A DNA stretch of 61,161 bases from JAGLHV01 sp023143305 [NCBI: Clostridia bacterium] (lineage in GTDB: Bacteria; CBDUZB01; JAGLHV01), in contig DAOVVV010000013.1 in NCBI GenBank assembly GCA_030637025.1, positions 1-61,161 on the forward strand, written 5' to 3'. Position numbers and translations under genes: made by a program. The stretch's first letter is position 1. Each line of letters begins with the position of its first letter. The notes under the pieces were generated by a model. It saw only the letters and a list, made by a program, of their open reading frames with translations. It ran no database searches and was not told the DNA's origin. This document shows, piece by piece, positions 28,002-37,481 of the stretch.

Positions 28002-29132
28002 ATGAGTGAATGGGTGTTTAAAATAAATAATAAAAAATGGTTTTTTTCGGGAAGTCTTTTATTTTTAATGCTCTCTTCCTTAATTTTGGGCGGACAAAGC
28101 CGAATAGCAAGTAATATTCGCAAAGAAGAACGAATAAATTTACTGCTATTGGAATGCAACCCAAACGGGAAGTCAGAATATCCCGGAACTATTTTATGGT
28201 TAAGTTATCATCCTGTAAGGCGGTTTTTGGATGTAGTAACTATTCCTTCGGCTACGAAAATTAAAAAAGTTCATCCAAAGAGGAACAAAATAGAAACGAT
28301 TTATGGAAATATTTATAAAAGAGAACAAAACAGAAAAAAAGCAAGTCAGGCCGTAAAGAAAAAAACCGAAGAAATATTAGGAGTAACAATTCCTTTTTAT
28401 GTTCAAATGGAAGATGAGGAATTTATAAAAGCAATTGATTTGTTAGGTGGAATAAAAGAACCGGAAAATAAACAGGCGCATTTAAAAGGAAAAGAAGCAT
28501 TAAAAGCTCTTTACCGTGGAGAAGAAGGAAATTATAAAAGAATAGTACAACATCAAAAGCTACTAAAAGAAATTATAAAGAAATTTAAGAGTTCTTTAAA
28601 TCTTTTTAAAATTCCTCAATTGAAAAAACACAATATGGTTTCTAATCTTACTTTAACAGATATGTTGGCTATATTTTATGAAGTAAAAAAAATTCCGGAA
28701 GAAAATATCCGTTTTCAAAATTTACCGGGAACCTTGCAGAAAAAAAAATATTTTTATTGGATAATAGATAGAGAGAAAGTAGAACAGGAAGTAAAATGTA
28801 TTTTATCTTCCGGTGATATAAAAAAAGAAGATTTGGGAAGAATGCCGGCAATAGCTGTATGGAATGCAGCCGGGGTTAAAGGATTAGCCCGGCAGATAAG
28901 AACAATGTTTAAATCTGAGGGAGTAGATGTTGTTCGCTGGGGGAATTATATTAGTCAGGAAGAATATACTGTGGTTATAGATCAATGTGGAAATTTTTCT
29001 TTAGCCGGGAAGATAGCTAAAATCATAAACTGTGATAAAATAATATCCCAAAAAGAGAAATTTCCTTTACAAGATATTTCAATAATTGTTGGGAAAGATT
29101 TTAATCGGTTAATGAAAGACAAAAAGAATTAA
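28002..29132 (+). CDS. LytR-CpsA-Psr (LCP)-type protein with LytR_C domain
   Basis: The 376-residue protein has one N-terminal membrane helix (about 16-33, SGSLLFLMLSSLILGG), a truncated-looking LCP domain (INLLLLECNPN, DVVTIPSATKI, EEFIKAIDLLGGI, LYRGEEGNYKRIVQHQKLLKEI) and a LytR_C domain near 285-370 (IAVWNAAGVKGLARQI, WGNYI). LCP enzymes transfer polymers from lipid carriers to the wall. The usual arginine-rich pyrophosphate pocket is partly different here (IPSATKIKK), so activity is uncertain. It is a common neighbour between nadD and rsfS. Confidence 0.8.
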   Translation: MSEWVFKINNKKWFFSGSLLFLMLSSLILGGQSRIASNIRKEERINLLLLECNPNGKSEYPGTILWLSYHPVRRFLDVVTIPSATKIKKVHPKRNKIETIYGNIYKREQNRKKASQAVKKKTEEILGVTIPFYVQMEDEEFIKAIDLLGGIKEPENKQAHLKGKEALKALYRGEEGNYKRIVQHQKLLKEIIKKFKSSLNLFKIPQLKKHNMVSNLTLTDMLAIFYEVKKIPEENIRFQNLPGTLQKKKYFYWIIDREKVEQEVKCILSSGDIKKEDLGRMPAIAVWNAAGVKGLARQIRTMFKSEGVDVVRWGNYISQEEYTVVIDQCGNFSLAGKIAKIINCDKIISQKEKFPLQDISIIVGKDFNRLMKDKKN

Positions 29133-29201
29133 AAAAGGGGGTAGTTGTAAATAATTAATATTATATATCATAATAAAACGGCGGAATAAAGGAGAGAAAA
29201 A

Positions 29202-29615
29202 TTGGATTCTAAAAAATTGGCAAATGATTGTGCAAAAAGCGCTAAAAAAAAGAAAGCATTGAAAGTGTTAGTGTTGGATGTTAGAAAATTGACTCCTTAT
29301 TTTGATTATCTGGTTATTTGCAGTGGTCGTTCAACAACACAGGTAAGGGCAATAAGTGAAGAAATCGAAATGTCTCTTAAAAAAGAAAAAAAATTTAATT
29401 TACACCGGGAAGGAGAAAAATTTGCTCACTGGATATTAATGGATTATGGTGGAGTAGTGGTACATATTTTTCATGAAGAGGAAAGAAAGTTTTATAATCT
29501 GGAAAAAATTTGGGGAGAAGGAGAAAAAGTAAGAATTATAAAAACCAAAAGAGAAACTACAACAAATACGAAGAGGAAAGTCCATGTTAAAAAAAGAGAT
29601 AGAAGTAATAATTAA
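29202..29615 (+). CDS. rsfS: Ribosomal silencing factor RsfS
   Basis: The 137-residue protein starts at a TTG preceded by AAAGGAG. It has the RsfS core KALKVLVLDVRKLTPYFDYLVICSGRSTTQVRAI, HREGEKFAHWILMDYGGVVVHIF and FYNLEKIWGEGEKV. It binds L14 on the 50S subunit and blocks subunit joining when nutrients are low. A basic tail (about 25 residues) is extra and overlaps argS by 32 bp. Confidence 0.92.
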   Translation: MDSKKLANDCAKSAKKKKALKVLVLDVRKLTPYFDYLVICSGRSTTQVRAISEEIEMSLKKEKKFNLHREGEKFAHWILMDYGGVVVHIFHEEERKFYNLEKIWGEGEKVRIIKTKRETTTNTKRKVHVKKRDRSNN

Positions 29616-31290
29616 TAAAGCCGTAAAACAATGGATAGAAGAAGGGCAGTTAAAGATAAAACAAATTCCTTCTTTTCTTATTGAAGCTCCTCCTCCTAAT
29701 ATTTCCGGGGATTTTTCCTGTAATGTGGCGATGATAATGGCAAAAGAAGTAAAAACATCGCCTTATAAAGTAGCTCAGAAAATTACAGCACTTATTGATA
29801 CAGTAAATATTTGTAGCAAAGTAGAAATAGCCGGGGCAGGATTTATTAATTTTTTTGTGTCTTCCGGGCGGCTTTATAAAGAATTGGAAATAATTTGTAA
29901 ACAAGGAAAAGTGTATGGAAAGGAAAATATAGGAAAAAAGGAATTAGTCCAGATAGAATTTGTTTCAGCTAACCCTACGGGGCCGTTGCATATTGGACAT
30001 GGGCGAGGGGCAGCGATAGGGGATGCACTGGCTAATATTTTGAGTTTTACAGGATATAAAGTAGAGAAAGAATATTATTTAAATGACAGGGGAAAACAAA
30101 TTGAAGTATTGGGATGTTCTGTAATGTTACAATATGATAAAATTTCAGGGCAGCAACTTGACCGGAAGGAAGAAGAATATCTCCAGGAAAAGAAATCGGA
30201 AGATATGTATAAAGGGGAATACATTGAAGAAATAGCCCGCAAGATTTTTAAAGATAAAAAATATGATAAAATAAAAGGGCGAGAGGATGCTGGACATTGG
30301 TTTTTTGAAAAAGAGGCAATAAAGATAATTCAGGGGTGGATAGAGCAGGTACTTAAGGATTTAGGGGTAGAATTTAATACCTGGTTTCAGGAATCAAAAC
30401 TCTATGAAAAAAAAGGAAGACAAACCCAGATAGATAAAGTAATAACCCTTTTAAAAAAGAAAGGATACCTTTATGATAAGGATGAAGCTGTATGGTTTGC
30501 TTCTTCTAAATTAGGCGATGAAAAAGATCGTGTGGTAATCAGGAAAAACAACGAACCAACTTATTTAGCTTCGGACATAGCATATCATTATAATAAATTT
30601 ATACAAAGAAAATTTAAAAAAGTAATTAATATTTGGGGAGCGGACCATCATGGGTATGTTGCCCGGTTAAAGGGAGTAATTACAGCATTAGGGTGTAATC
30701 CCCAGGACCTTCAAGTTATTTTATACCAATTGGTGAGTTTATACCGGGGAGGAAAACAAATTGCTATGTCTACGCGTAAAGGGGAATTTGTTACCTTGAG
30801 TGAAGTTATAAATGAAGTAGGGGCGGATGTTTGCCGGTTTTTCTTTTTAATGAGAGGGGCTAATAGTTCGTTGGATTTTGATTTGGAAATAGCAAAAAAA
30901 CAATCACCGGAAAATCCGGTATATTATATTCAATATGCACACGCCCGAATTTGCAGTATCTTTAAAGAAGCGAAAAAAAGGAAATATTCTTTCCGGAAAA
31001 ACAATATTCACCTTGAATCATTAAAAGAGCCGGAAGAGATGGAATTGATAAAAAGATTAGCTTTTTATCCGGATATAATTGAGCTTTGTACCCGTAAACT
31101 GGAGCCGCACCATTTGGTAATTTATTTACAGGATTTAGCTAAAAAATTTCATAGTTATTATAATAAATTTCGTATTTTATCCAATGATACCGTTTTAAGC
31201 CAGGCAAGGCTGGAATTAGTAAAAGGAGTGAAAATTATTATTAATAATGGACTTAGTTTACTGGGAGTCGGGGTGCCGGAGAAGATGTAA
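29584..31290 (+). CDS. argS: Arginyl-tRNA synthetase
   Basis: The 568-residue class I enzyme has an N-terminal Add-1-type domain, SANPTGPLHIGHGRGAAIGD with the HIGH box near 139-142, the ArgRS-specific MSTRKGEFVTL in place of KMSKS, and a DALR anticodon domain at the end (YIQYAHARICSIF, LQDLAKKFHSYYNKFRIL). It charges tRNA-Arg. Its ATG lies inside the 3' end of rsfS behind GAGGAAAG. Confidence 0.96.
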   Translation: MLKKEIEVIINKAVKQWIEEGQLKIKQIPSFLIEAPPPNISGDFSCNVAMIMAKEVKTSPYKVAQKITALIDTVNICSKVEIAGAGFINFFVSSGRLYKELEIICKQGKVYGKENIGKKELVQIEFVSANPTGPLHIGHGRGAAIGDALANILSFTGYKVEKEYYLNDRGKQIEVLGCSVMLQYDKISGQQLDRKEEEYLQEKKSEDMYKGEYIEEIARKIFKDKKYDKIKGREDAGHWFFEKEAIKIIQGWIEQVLKDLGVEFNTWFQESKLYEKKGRQTQIDKVITLLKKKGYLYDKDEAVWFASSKLGDEKDRVVIRKNNEPTYLASDIAYHYNKFIQRKFKKVINIWGADHHGYVARLKGVITALGCNPQDLQVILYQLVSLYRGGKQIAMSTRKGEFVTLSEVINEVGADVCRFFFLMRGANSSLDFDLEIAKKQSPENPVYYIQYAHARICSIFKEAKKRKYSFRKNNIHLESLKEPEEMELIKRLAFYPDIIELCTRKLEPHHLVIYLQDLAKKFHSYYNKFRILSNDTVLSQARLELVKGVKIIINNGLSLLGVGVPEKM

Positions 31291-31318
31291 AAAGGTAAGT
31301 TTCAGGAAAGGATAAAAA

Positions 31319-32170
31319 ATGGGTTTTGATTTTCCGGCAGAACTGATTATTAAGGGTTATCAACAGGTAATAAATTTTTATGTTGATTTTAGAGTAATGC
31401 AGCACGTTGTTTTATTTATTATTTTAGCCTGGTGGTTCACTCATCCGAATACTCAAGGAAAACGTTTTCTTTGTGGATACTTGTCTTTAACTTTTTTAGG
31501 GTTAACCGGGGCAATGGCTCATACAGTGAACTTAATCGGAGTGGTTGATGGTGAAATAAGTTTGTATTTAAGGGTTTTTGAGTTTTTGTTATTTGTTTTA
31601 TTTTTAATTTTGCTAATAGATGCGGTAAGAGGGAAAAGTCTATTGCATTTACCGGGCGGTACCCTTCGGTGGATAGGCTTGGTGCCCATAATGATTATTT
31701 TTTGGTATATTGACCGGAGTAAATGTCCGGGAGGATATCTTTTTAAATTTTTTGAACGAATAGCGTTTTTCCTTTGTATTGCGACGATGGTGGAGTCTTT
31801 GAAAAATAAAGGGAATTATCAATTGACTAAACAAATCTGGAAATGGTGGGTAATTATTCCTTTAAGTATAGGGATTTGGTATCCTGTATATTCAATGAAG
31901 GGATTGAAAACAATTATTTTTTCTCCTTACGGGCTTTTACCCGTACCAACCTTGCTGGTGGCTGTTTCTTTAATAACCCTGGCTAAAGAAATAAATAAGC
32001 TTACTTTTTGGATAATAACCCTGGCTGGTTTTTATTTTGGGTTGGTTGGCTGGCTGAAGTTAAAAATCGGATGGGATTTTGTTTTAGTGATTACTTGTAT
32101 ATATTCTTTTATTTTGTTATTGTTACCAAAATCAGGGTCTTTTGTAAATAATAATGATAAAATCAAGTAA
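31319..32170 (+). CDS. Polytopic membrane protein of unknown function
   Basis: The 283-residue protein has seven or eight hydrophobic helices, with HVVLFIILAWWFTHPNTQGKR near residue 31 and a conserved-looking loop PGGTLRWIGLVP. I recognise no family. The start ATG follows GGAAAGGA. It lies 28 bp after argS and is probably the last gene of that operon, convergent with rsmI. Rich in Trp and Lys at helix ends. Confidence 0.65.
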   Translation: MGFDFPAELIIKGYQQVINFYVDFRVMQHVVLFIILAWWFTHPNTQGKRFLCGYLSLTFLGLTGAMAHTVNLIGVVDGEISLYLRVFEFLLFVLFLILLIDAVRGKSLLHLPGGTLRWIGLVPIMIIFWYIDRSKCPGGYLFKFFERIAFFLCIATMVESLKNKGNYQLTKQIWKWWVIIPLSIGIWYPVYSMKGLKTIIFSPYGLLPVPTLLVAVSLITLAKEINKLTFWIITLAGFYFGLVGWLKLKIGWDFVLVITCIYSFILLLLPKSGSFVNNNDKIK

Positions 32171-32884
32171 TCATTTAGGCTGAGATTTATTTATTAAAAC
32201 TACTAATTCTCCTTTTAGAGATCTTTCTTTAATTTTTTCTATAACATCATCTATTTCTCCTCTAATTATTTCTTCGAATTTTTTGGTTAATTCCCGGGCA
32301 AGAACTGTTTGTACCTCTCCCATTACTTCCCGGACTATTTCCAGGGTCTTATTTATGCGATAACAGGATTCATAAAAAATCAAAGTTTTTTCACAAAGGA
32401 GTGCTTTATTTAATTGTTTTTTTATTTTACCTTTTTTTCTGGGTAAGAAACCTAAAAAAAGAAAACCGTCGATTGGTAGACCCGAAAGAGTAAGGCCGCA
32501 AATTATTGCCGAAGGGCCGGGAAGAGCAGTTACAATAATTTTTTCAGCAAGGGCTTGTTGAATAAGGACACTCCCCGGATCTGATATTCCCGGGGTCCCG
32601 CTATCGGAAACCAGTGCGACATTTTTTCCTTCTTTTAAGAATTTAATTAGGTAGATTCCTTTATTTAGGCGATTATGCTGATGGTAACTTGTTAAAGAAG
32701 TATGAATATTATAGTGACTTAATAATTTTCTGGTGTGTCTGGTATCTTCTGCCGCAATTAAATTTACTTCTTTTAAAATACGCAGGGCACGCAGGGTAAT
32801 ATCCTCTAAATTTCCGATAGGAGTGGCTACTATATAGAGAGTACCGTAAAGAGAAACAGATTTATTGGAAGAAATATTTTTCAT
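32171..32884 (-). CDS. rsmI: 16S rRNA 2'-O-methyltransferase RsmI
   Basis: The 237-residue tetrapyrrole-methylase-fold enzyme has LYIVATPIGNLEDITLRAL, LIAAEDTRHTRKLLSHY, ALVSDSGTPGISDPG and GPSAIICGLTLSGLP. It methylates C1402 ribose of 16S rRNA. The stop abuts the stop of the convergent membrane gene. Confidence 0.95.
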   Translation of the reverse strand: MKNISSNKSVSLYGTLYIVATPIGNLEDITLRALRILKEVNLIAAEDTRHTRKLLSHYNIHTSLTSYHQHNRLNKGIYLIKFLKEGKNVALVSDSGTPGISDPGSVLIQQALAEKIIVTALPGPSAIICGLTLSGLPIDGFLFLGFLPRKKGKIKKQLNKALLCEKTLIFYESCYRINKTLEIVREVMGEVQTVLARELTKKFEEIIRGEIDDVIEKIKERSLKGELVVLINKSQPK

Positions 32885-32888
32885 AGGA

Positions 32889-35000
32889 TTAAAATTGAAT
32901 TCTTGTTTCTATAGAAGTATTTTCTGTTGGATTTCCGTATAAGTCAAAGGTTTGCTGATAAATTATTAATAAACAAATATGAGTATCGACGAAATAACCG
33001 ATTTCTGTTTTTAAAATTGTGTTAGGCCCCTTTATTTTTTCCAAATCATTCCACTTTTCTACATCCCGTTTATCGTAAGAGAAAGACAGAGAACCTTTAT
33101 TCATTAAAAGAGAAGGGTCTATTTTGAGTTCCCCGTGAATATGAGGATAGTTAAGATTACCGGACGGAAGGTTAAAATCTTCATAAGTAATAAGTGTTTC
33201 CAAGCCCTGGATTAAATTACAGCTTAATTCTAAATAAGGTCCTTCTTTTATAGGGCCGGAAGTTGGGGATACAGTAAAACATTTTGTAGAACGGTCTATA
33301 TCATAGTAACTGTCAAAATAAGAAGCAATAAAATTATTTTCCAATCTTCTGTATGCTCCCTGGAAATGGATGCCGAGATTTTTTAGGGAACCGGTTATTC
33401 CGGAAGAATAACCAATGCCCTTATTTTTACTTCCGGCGATGATATATTGTTTTCCGATATTCATCTGGGCCCCTTCTGCATAAGTGGTAAAAGTAAAAAG
33501 ATTGTTTTCAAAAATAGGAATGTCTAAATCTGCCCCAAAAATCGTGATTTTATCGTCTTTGGTATCTTTGTTTAAGTCTGGGTTTTGGTCGCTGGCAACA
33601 GAAAAGCCCAAACCGGCATTGGTTAATAAAGGGAACCCGCTGCTATACATTGGCCGGAAGAAAATCCTTCCTCCTAAAATACCGTTGCTGTCGATATCAC
33701 TGATTATTGTTTCAAATCCACCCCAGCCAAAATTTAAATCTAATTCTGCCCCGATTTGTTTGACCTCGGGATATTGTAACATATTAGAATAACGGTTGAT
33801 AATTAGGCCGTGGCCTAAACTAATGTCTTTAAATCCTCCTAAATAAGCGAAAAGAATTTCTTTTTTACGGCCGTAACGGATATACCATAATTTATCAAGG
33901 ATATCTTTTGTATCATCCCAGTCAACATCTCTTAATTTGTTGTTTTCGTCAAAATAAAAGACAATATTTAACCCGACACCAAACTTCCCAAAACATATTT
34001 CAGGTAAAAGACTAAATTTATAATAGACTTTTTGTTGATTAGTATCCGGGTCAATTAATGCAGTAGCCCCAAGGGTTCCGTACATGGTAAAATCCAAAGC
34101 TTTTTTTTGTGGTTTGACTTTTTTCGTAGGAAAAGGAATAGCCGTATCTGTAGTAACCGGTGTTTGTTTTTCGACAGAAGAGGAGCTATCAGGCAAAGGT
34201 TCGGCCTTTTTTTCCGGTAATGACTGAGAGGGAGGGATGCTTTCCGGTGCGGAAACAGGCTTTGGTGTAGAAGCAGGTTCTGAAGTGGAAATGTATTCCG
34301 AATCAGAAATATCCTCAGAAGAAGAGACAGGCTTAGCAGCAGAAACAGATTTTGAGGTAAAAACTAATTGAGGGGGTGATGGGGGAGAGTTAAGTTTTAC
34401 GATGCTTTGTTGCCCGTCTTTAACCAACACTTCTTTTTCTAAGCCGGAACTTTTTTTTACACCGACAATCCCTTTTAGTGTCCTTACAAGGGTTTCGCCT
34501 TTTCTATTTACCCGTACCGAAAAAGTAGTTCCTTTTACGGTACAAATAGCAGTGGGAGTATATATTTGGAAATTATCCTGAGGGAGGAGATTTTTTGTTT
34601 TTATTGAGATGATTCCTCTCCACAGCACTAATTGAATTATTTCGTTGTTTTTATTTTCTGTCCAGGCTAATTTTTTTATAGTGAGCACAGAATTTTCTTT
34701 TACTTTTATAATAGTACCATTTTCTAAAACCAGTATAATCCAGGATTTAGGGTGGACAGTAATATTATCCCCTTCTTGTAAAGACATACCGGTATAAGCG
34801 AGACTTTCTGTTTCGGATAGGGCAATAGTTGCTTCAATTTTTCCGTAAAGAGTTCGGACTTTAATAGTACGTGCAGTATGATGTATCTCTTGATTCTTTA
34901 TTTCTTGATAATTTGTCTCTTGTGCCGGAATGGGAGTTTTAAGTCCGAAAAGCAAATAAAAAAAAGCAGTTAAAAAAAGAAAATGTTTTAATTTACACAT
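32889..35000 (-). CDS. FecR-domain protein with a Ser/Pro-rich linker and predicted beta-barrel
   Basis: I chose the ATG at 35000 (AGGAG upstream), giving 703 residues starting with a signal peptide (MCKLKHFLFLTAFFYLLFGLKT). A FecR-like domain spans about 45-195 (LQEGDNITVHPKSWIILVLENG, YTPTAICTVKGTTFSVRV). A Ser/Pro/Glu linker follows (about 210-300) with SEPASTPKPVSAPESIPPS-like repeats. The C-terminal 390 residues look like a large barrel (FGWGGFETIISDID, SYDKRDVEKWNDLEKI) ending SIETRIQF. This fuses a FecR periplasmic domain directly to an outer-membrane barrel. Function is unknown. Confidence 0.75.
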   Translation of the reverse strand: MCKLKHFLFLTAFFYLLFGLKTPIPAQETNYQEIKNQEIHHTARTIKVRTLYGKIEATIALSETESLAYTGMSLQEGDNITVHPKSWIILVLENGTIIKVKENSVLTIKKLAWTENKNNEIIQLVLWRGIISIKTKNLLPQDNFQIYTPTAICTVKGTTFSVRVNRKGETLVRTLKGIVGVKKSSGLEKEVLVKDGQQSIVKLNSPPSPPQLVFTSKSVSAAKPVSSSEDISDSEYISTSEPASTPKPVSAPESIPPSQSLPEKKAEPLPDSSSSVEKQTPVTTDTAIPFPTKKVKPQKKALDFTMYGTLGATALIDPDTNQQKVYYKFSLLPEICFGKFGVGLNIVFYFDENNKLRDVDWDDTKDILDKLWYIRYGRKKEILFAYLGGFKDISLGHGLIINRYSNMLQYPEVKQIGAELDLNFGWGGFETIISDIDSNGILGGRIFFRPMYSSGFPLLTNAGLGFSVASDQNPDLNKDTKDDKITIFGADLDIPIFENNLFTFTTYAEGAQMNIGKQYIIAGSKNKGIGYSSGITGSLKNLGIHFQGAYRRLENNFIASYFDSYYDIDRSTKCFTVSPTSGPIKEGPYLELSCNLIQGLETLITYEDFNLPSGNLNYPHIHGELKIDPSLLMNKGSLSFSYDKRDVEKWNDLEKIKGPNTILKTEIGYFVDTHICLLIIYQQTFDLYGNPTENTSIETRIQF

Positions 35001-35027
35001 TTTTTCTCCTGAAAAAATTTGTTTAAT

Positions 35028-35049
35028 CCCCCTCACTTTGTTGCGGGGG
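35028..35049 (-). terminator. Possible terminator after the M23 peptidase gene
   Basis: CCCCC at 35028-35032 and GGGGG at 35045-35049 form a short GC hairpin with a 12-nt loop. On the minus strand an A/T-rich stretch follows but a clean T-run is missing. It separates the M23 gene from the FecR gene. Confidence 0.35.
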
Positions 35050-35094
35050 TAGTTTCTTTATAAAAAATAAAAAGACTAATGTCCGGGAAAGGAA

Positions 35095-35943
35095 TTAGTA
35101 TTCGTATGTTAACCATTTGAGAGGATCTACCGTAACGCCATAAATGTATAATCCCCAGTGGAGATGTGCTCCGGTGGATAAACCTGTAGACCCTACTTCT
35201 CCGATGTGCTCTCCTTTTTTTACCATTTTTCCCGGCTGAACGGTTATAGAAGAAAGATGCATGTAAATAGTTTGTATTCCTTCCCCATGGTCCAACAAAA
35301 CTAACTTCCCTTGAAGGGAAAATTTTTCAGCCAGAACAACTATTCCCTTATTAGAGGCAAAGACAGGGGTACCCCGGGGAGCACCAAAATCAACCCCTTT
35401 ATGTTGATTCCATGGTGTAGTTTTATTTATTGTCCGGTAAGTTCCGTATCCATCGGTAATTCTACCTTTCACCGGCCGCAGGAATTTTCCTTGCCACAGG
35501 GGAAAAGGAATGCCCCTTTTTAAAAATCGATAAAGTTTTTTTCTTTCCACCTTGTTTTGCGGAAGGGAGATTAAGTTGCTCTTTTTGCGCTTGAGGTTGA
35601 GATTAACAGTGCGAAACCTTCCCGGCTTTATTTCTATTTTCCTGCTCCAAAACTTTATTTTCTTTTTATTTTGTAATTGAAAAATATTGAGTTTATATTT
35701 CCCGGGAGGTAGCTGGCAGGAAAGGCCGATAAGACAGCATTGGTTTTTTTGTTTTACCGGATAGAAAGGATATTCTTTTTGATTAAAGGCGGCTATAAAT
35801 TTTTTACGGGAAGAAGTTTGAGTAATAGTTATTTTTAAGGTATCACCACTTTTAGGGCTAAAGGGGAAAAGAAAAACTTTTTCTGTACTCCATGAACAAA
35901 ACAGAAGAAAACAAAACAGAAAAATTGTTTTTTTAAGACGCAT
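35095..35943 (-). CDS. M23 (LytM-type) zinc metallopeptidase
   Basis: The 282-residue protein has a signal peptide (about 1-20), a beta-rich N-terminal region and an M23 domain at about 155-280. The zinc ligands are visible: H181 and D185 in HKGVDFG, H262 in GAHLHWG; H229 in IYMHLSS is the catalytic histidine. All are kept, so it should be an active peptidoglycan endopeptidase. The pro-region has FPFSPKSGDTLKITI, as in secreted M23 proteins of similar bacteria. It implies a murein layer. Confidence 0.9.
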   Translation of the reverse strand: MRLKKTIFLFCFLLFCSWSTEKVFLFPFSPKSGDTLKITITQTSSRKKFIAAFNQKEYPFYPVKQKNQCCLIGLSCQLPPGKYKLNIFQLQNKKKIKFWSRKIEIKPGRFRTVNLNLKRKKSNLISLPQNKVERKKLYRFLKRGIPFPLWQGKFLRPVKGRITDGYGTYRTINKTTPWNQHKGVDFGAPRGTPVFASNKGIVVLAEKFSLQGKLVLLDHGEGIQTIYMHLSSITVQPGKMVKKGEHIGEVGSTGLSTGAHLHWGLYIYGVTVDPLKWLTYEY

Positions 35944-35993
35944 AAAATCCTCAATAAAAAGTTGAATAAATGTCCAATACCCGAAAATAAAAA

Positions 35994-37403
35994 TTATTTA
36001 CCAATACAAAAAGTAGAAAAAATTTTCTCCAAAAGATCCGCGGATACATTTTTCCCCGTTAATTCCCCTAAAGAATTTAAAGCATTTCTCATATCCATAC
36101 TGATAAATTCTTCGGATTGTTCTTGAATAATAGAGTCCCTGGCTAAGATTATGAATTTTTTTGTTTGTAAGAGAATATTTTTATGGCGGATATTAGTAAT
36201 GCAGGTATTTTCCCTTACAGCAATATTCTCGTTAATAAATAAAGAATAAATAAGTTCTTTAAGTTTATTTATTCCGATTAATCGGGTAGCAGAAGTTTTT
36301 ATTATAGGCGGAGAAAAAGAAAATAAACTTTTAATTTTTTCTTCGGTAAATTTTTGTTTTAAATCACATTTATTGGCAACAACAATAATTTTTTTCTCCA
36401 GGGACGGAAGAGATAATTCAGACAAAATAGAAAAATCTTCTTTGGTTAAATTTCCGGAAGAATCTAAAACCAGCAGGATTAGGTCCGCAGACTGAATTGA
36501 TTTTTTACTTTGTTTGATGCTTTTTTCTTCAATCTCATTTTGTCCGGAAGATTTTATTCCGGCAGTATCAGTAATTTTTACCAGTAGTCCGGAAATATTT
36601 ATTTCTTTTTCTATAGCATCTCTGGTAGTTCCGGGGGTAGAAGAAACTATTACCTGTTCATCCTCAAGAAGGGCATTTAACAGGGAAGATTTTCCTACGT
36701 TCGGTTTTCCTATAAAGGTTGTTTTTAATCCGTTACTTAAAATTTTTCCTGTAAAAGTAGTGGCTATCAAATCCTCTATTTGGGCTAAAATCAAATCTAT
36801 ATTTTTTAGCATTTCTGCACTGTTAAGTTGGGGAATATCTTCTTGTGCAAAGTCTAAAAGCGCTTCTAAATGAGCGGTTAAATCAAATATTTTTTGCCAG
36901 ATAGAATTTACTTTATTAGATAAAGAGCCTTTTAGTTGTTTTGTTGCAGAGGAAAGAGAGAGTTCTGTTTTTGCTCGAATGATATCGCATACTGCTTCTG
37001 CTTGAATTAAATCTATTCGTCCGTTGAGAAATGCCCGTTTGGTAAACTCTCCTGGGTCGGCTAAGCGTAAACCTTTTTTTAAGCAAGCTTCTAATATTTT
37101 CTTTACCGGGATAGTTCCTCCGTGGCAGGAGATTTCAACAATGTCTTCTCCTGTGTAAGTGTGGGGTGCTCGCATTATTGTTACCAGGGCTTGATCCAGA
37201 ATTTCTCCTTTTCCCTTTTGGTCAGGATAAATATATCCGTAATGAACAGTATGGCTGGGAACAGTAGAAAGTGTTTTTCCCTTATTAGAAGATTGAAAAA
37301 GTTCTTCCACCCGGGCGATAACATTTTTTCCACTTAAACGAACAATCCCGATACCCCCCTCTCCCGAAGGGGTGGAAATAGCAACAATGGCATCATTAAA
37401 CAT
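35994..37403 (-). CDS. mnmE: tRNA modification GTPase MnmE
   Basis: The 469-residue protein starts IVAISTPSGEGGIGIVRLSG (folate-binding domain), contains the G-domain with GKPNVGKSSLLNALL, DTAGI and NKCD, and ends FCIGK, the C-x-G-K active-site tail. With MnmG it modifies U34 of several tRNAs. All key motifs are intact. It is downstream of jag on the same strand. Confidence 0.97.
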   Translation of the reverse strand: MFNDAIVAISTPSGEGGIGIVRLSGKNVIARVEELFQSSNKGKTLSTVPSHTVHYGYIYPDQKGKGEILDQALVTIMRAPHTYTGEDIVEISCHGGTIPVKKILEACLKKGLRLADPGEFTKRAFLNGRIDLIQAEAVCDIIRAKTELSLSSATKQLKGSLSNKVNSIWQKIFDLTAHLEALLDFAQEDIPQLNSAEMLKNIDLILAQIEDLIATTFTGKILSNGLKTTFIGKPNVGKSSLLNALLEDEQVIVSSTPGTTRDAIEKEINISGLLVKITDTAGIKSSGQNEIEEKSIKQSKKSIQSADLILLVLDSSGNLTKEDFSILSELSLPSLEKKIIVVANKCDLKQKFTEEKIKSLFSFSPPIIKTSATRLIGINKLKELIYSLFINENIAVRENTCITNIRHKNILLQTKKFIILARDSIIQEQSEEFISMDMRNALNSLGELTGKNVSADLLEKIFSTFCIGK

Positions 37404-37481
37404 AGAAAAATCCTTAACCTGATTAAAAAATATACCTTTTTAGACATTAGGTAATCGATAACTTTAGAATCGACTTATACC

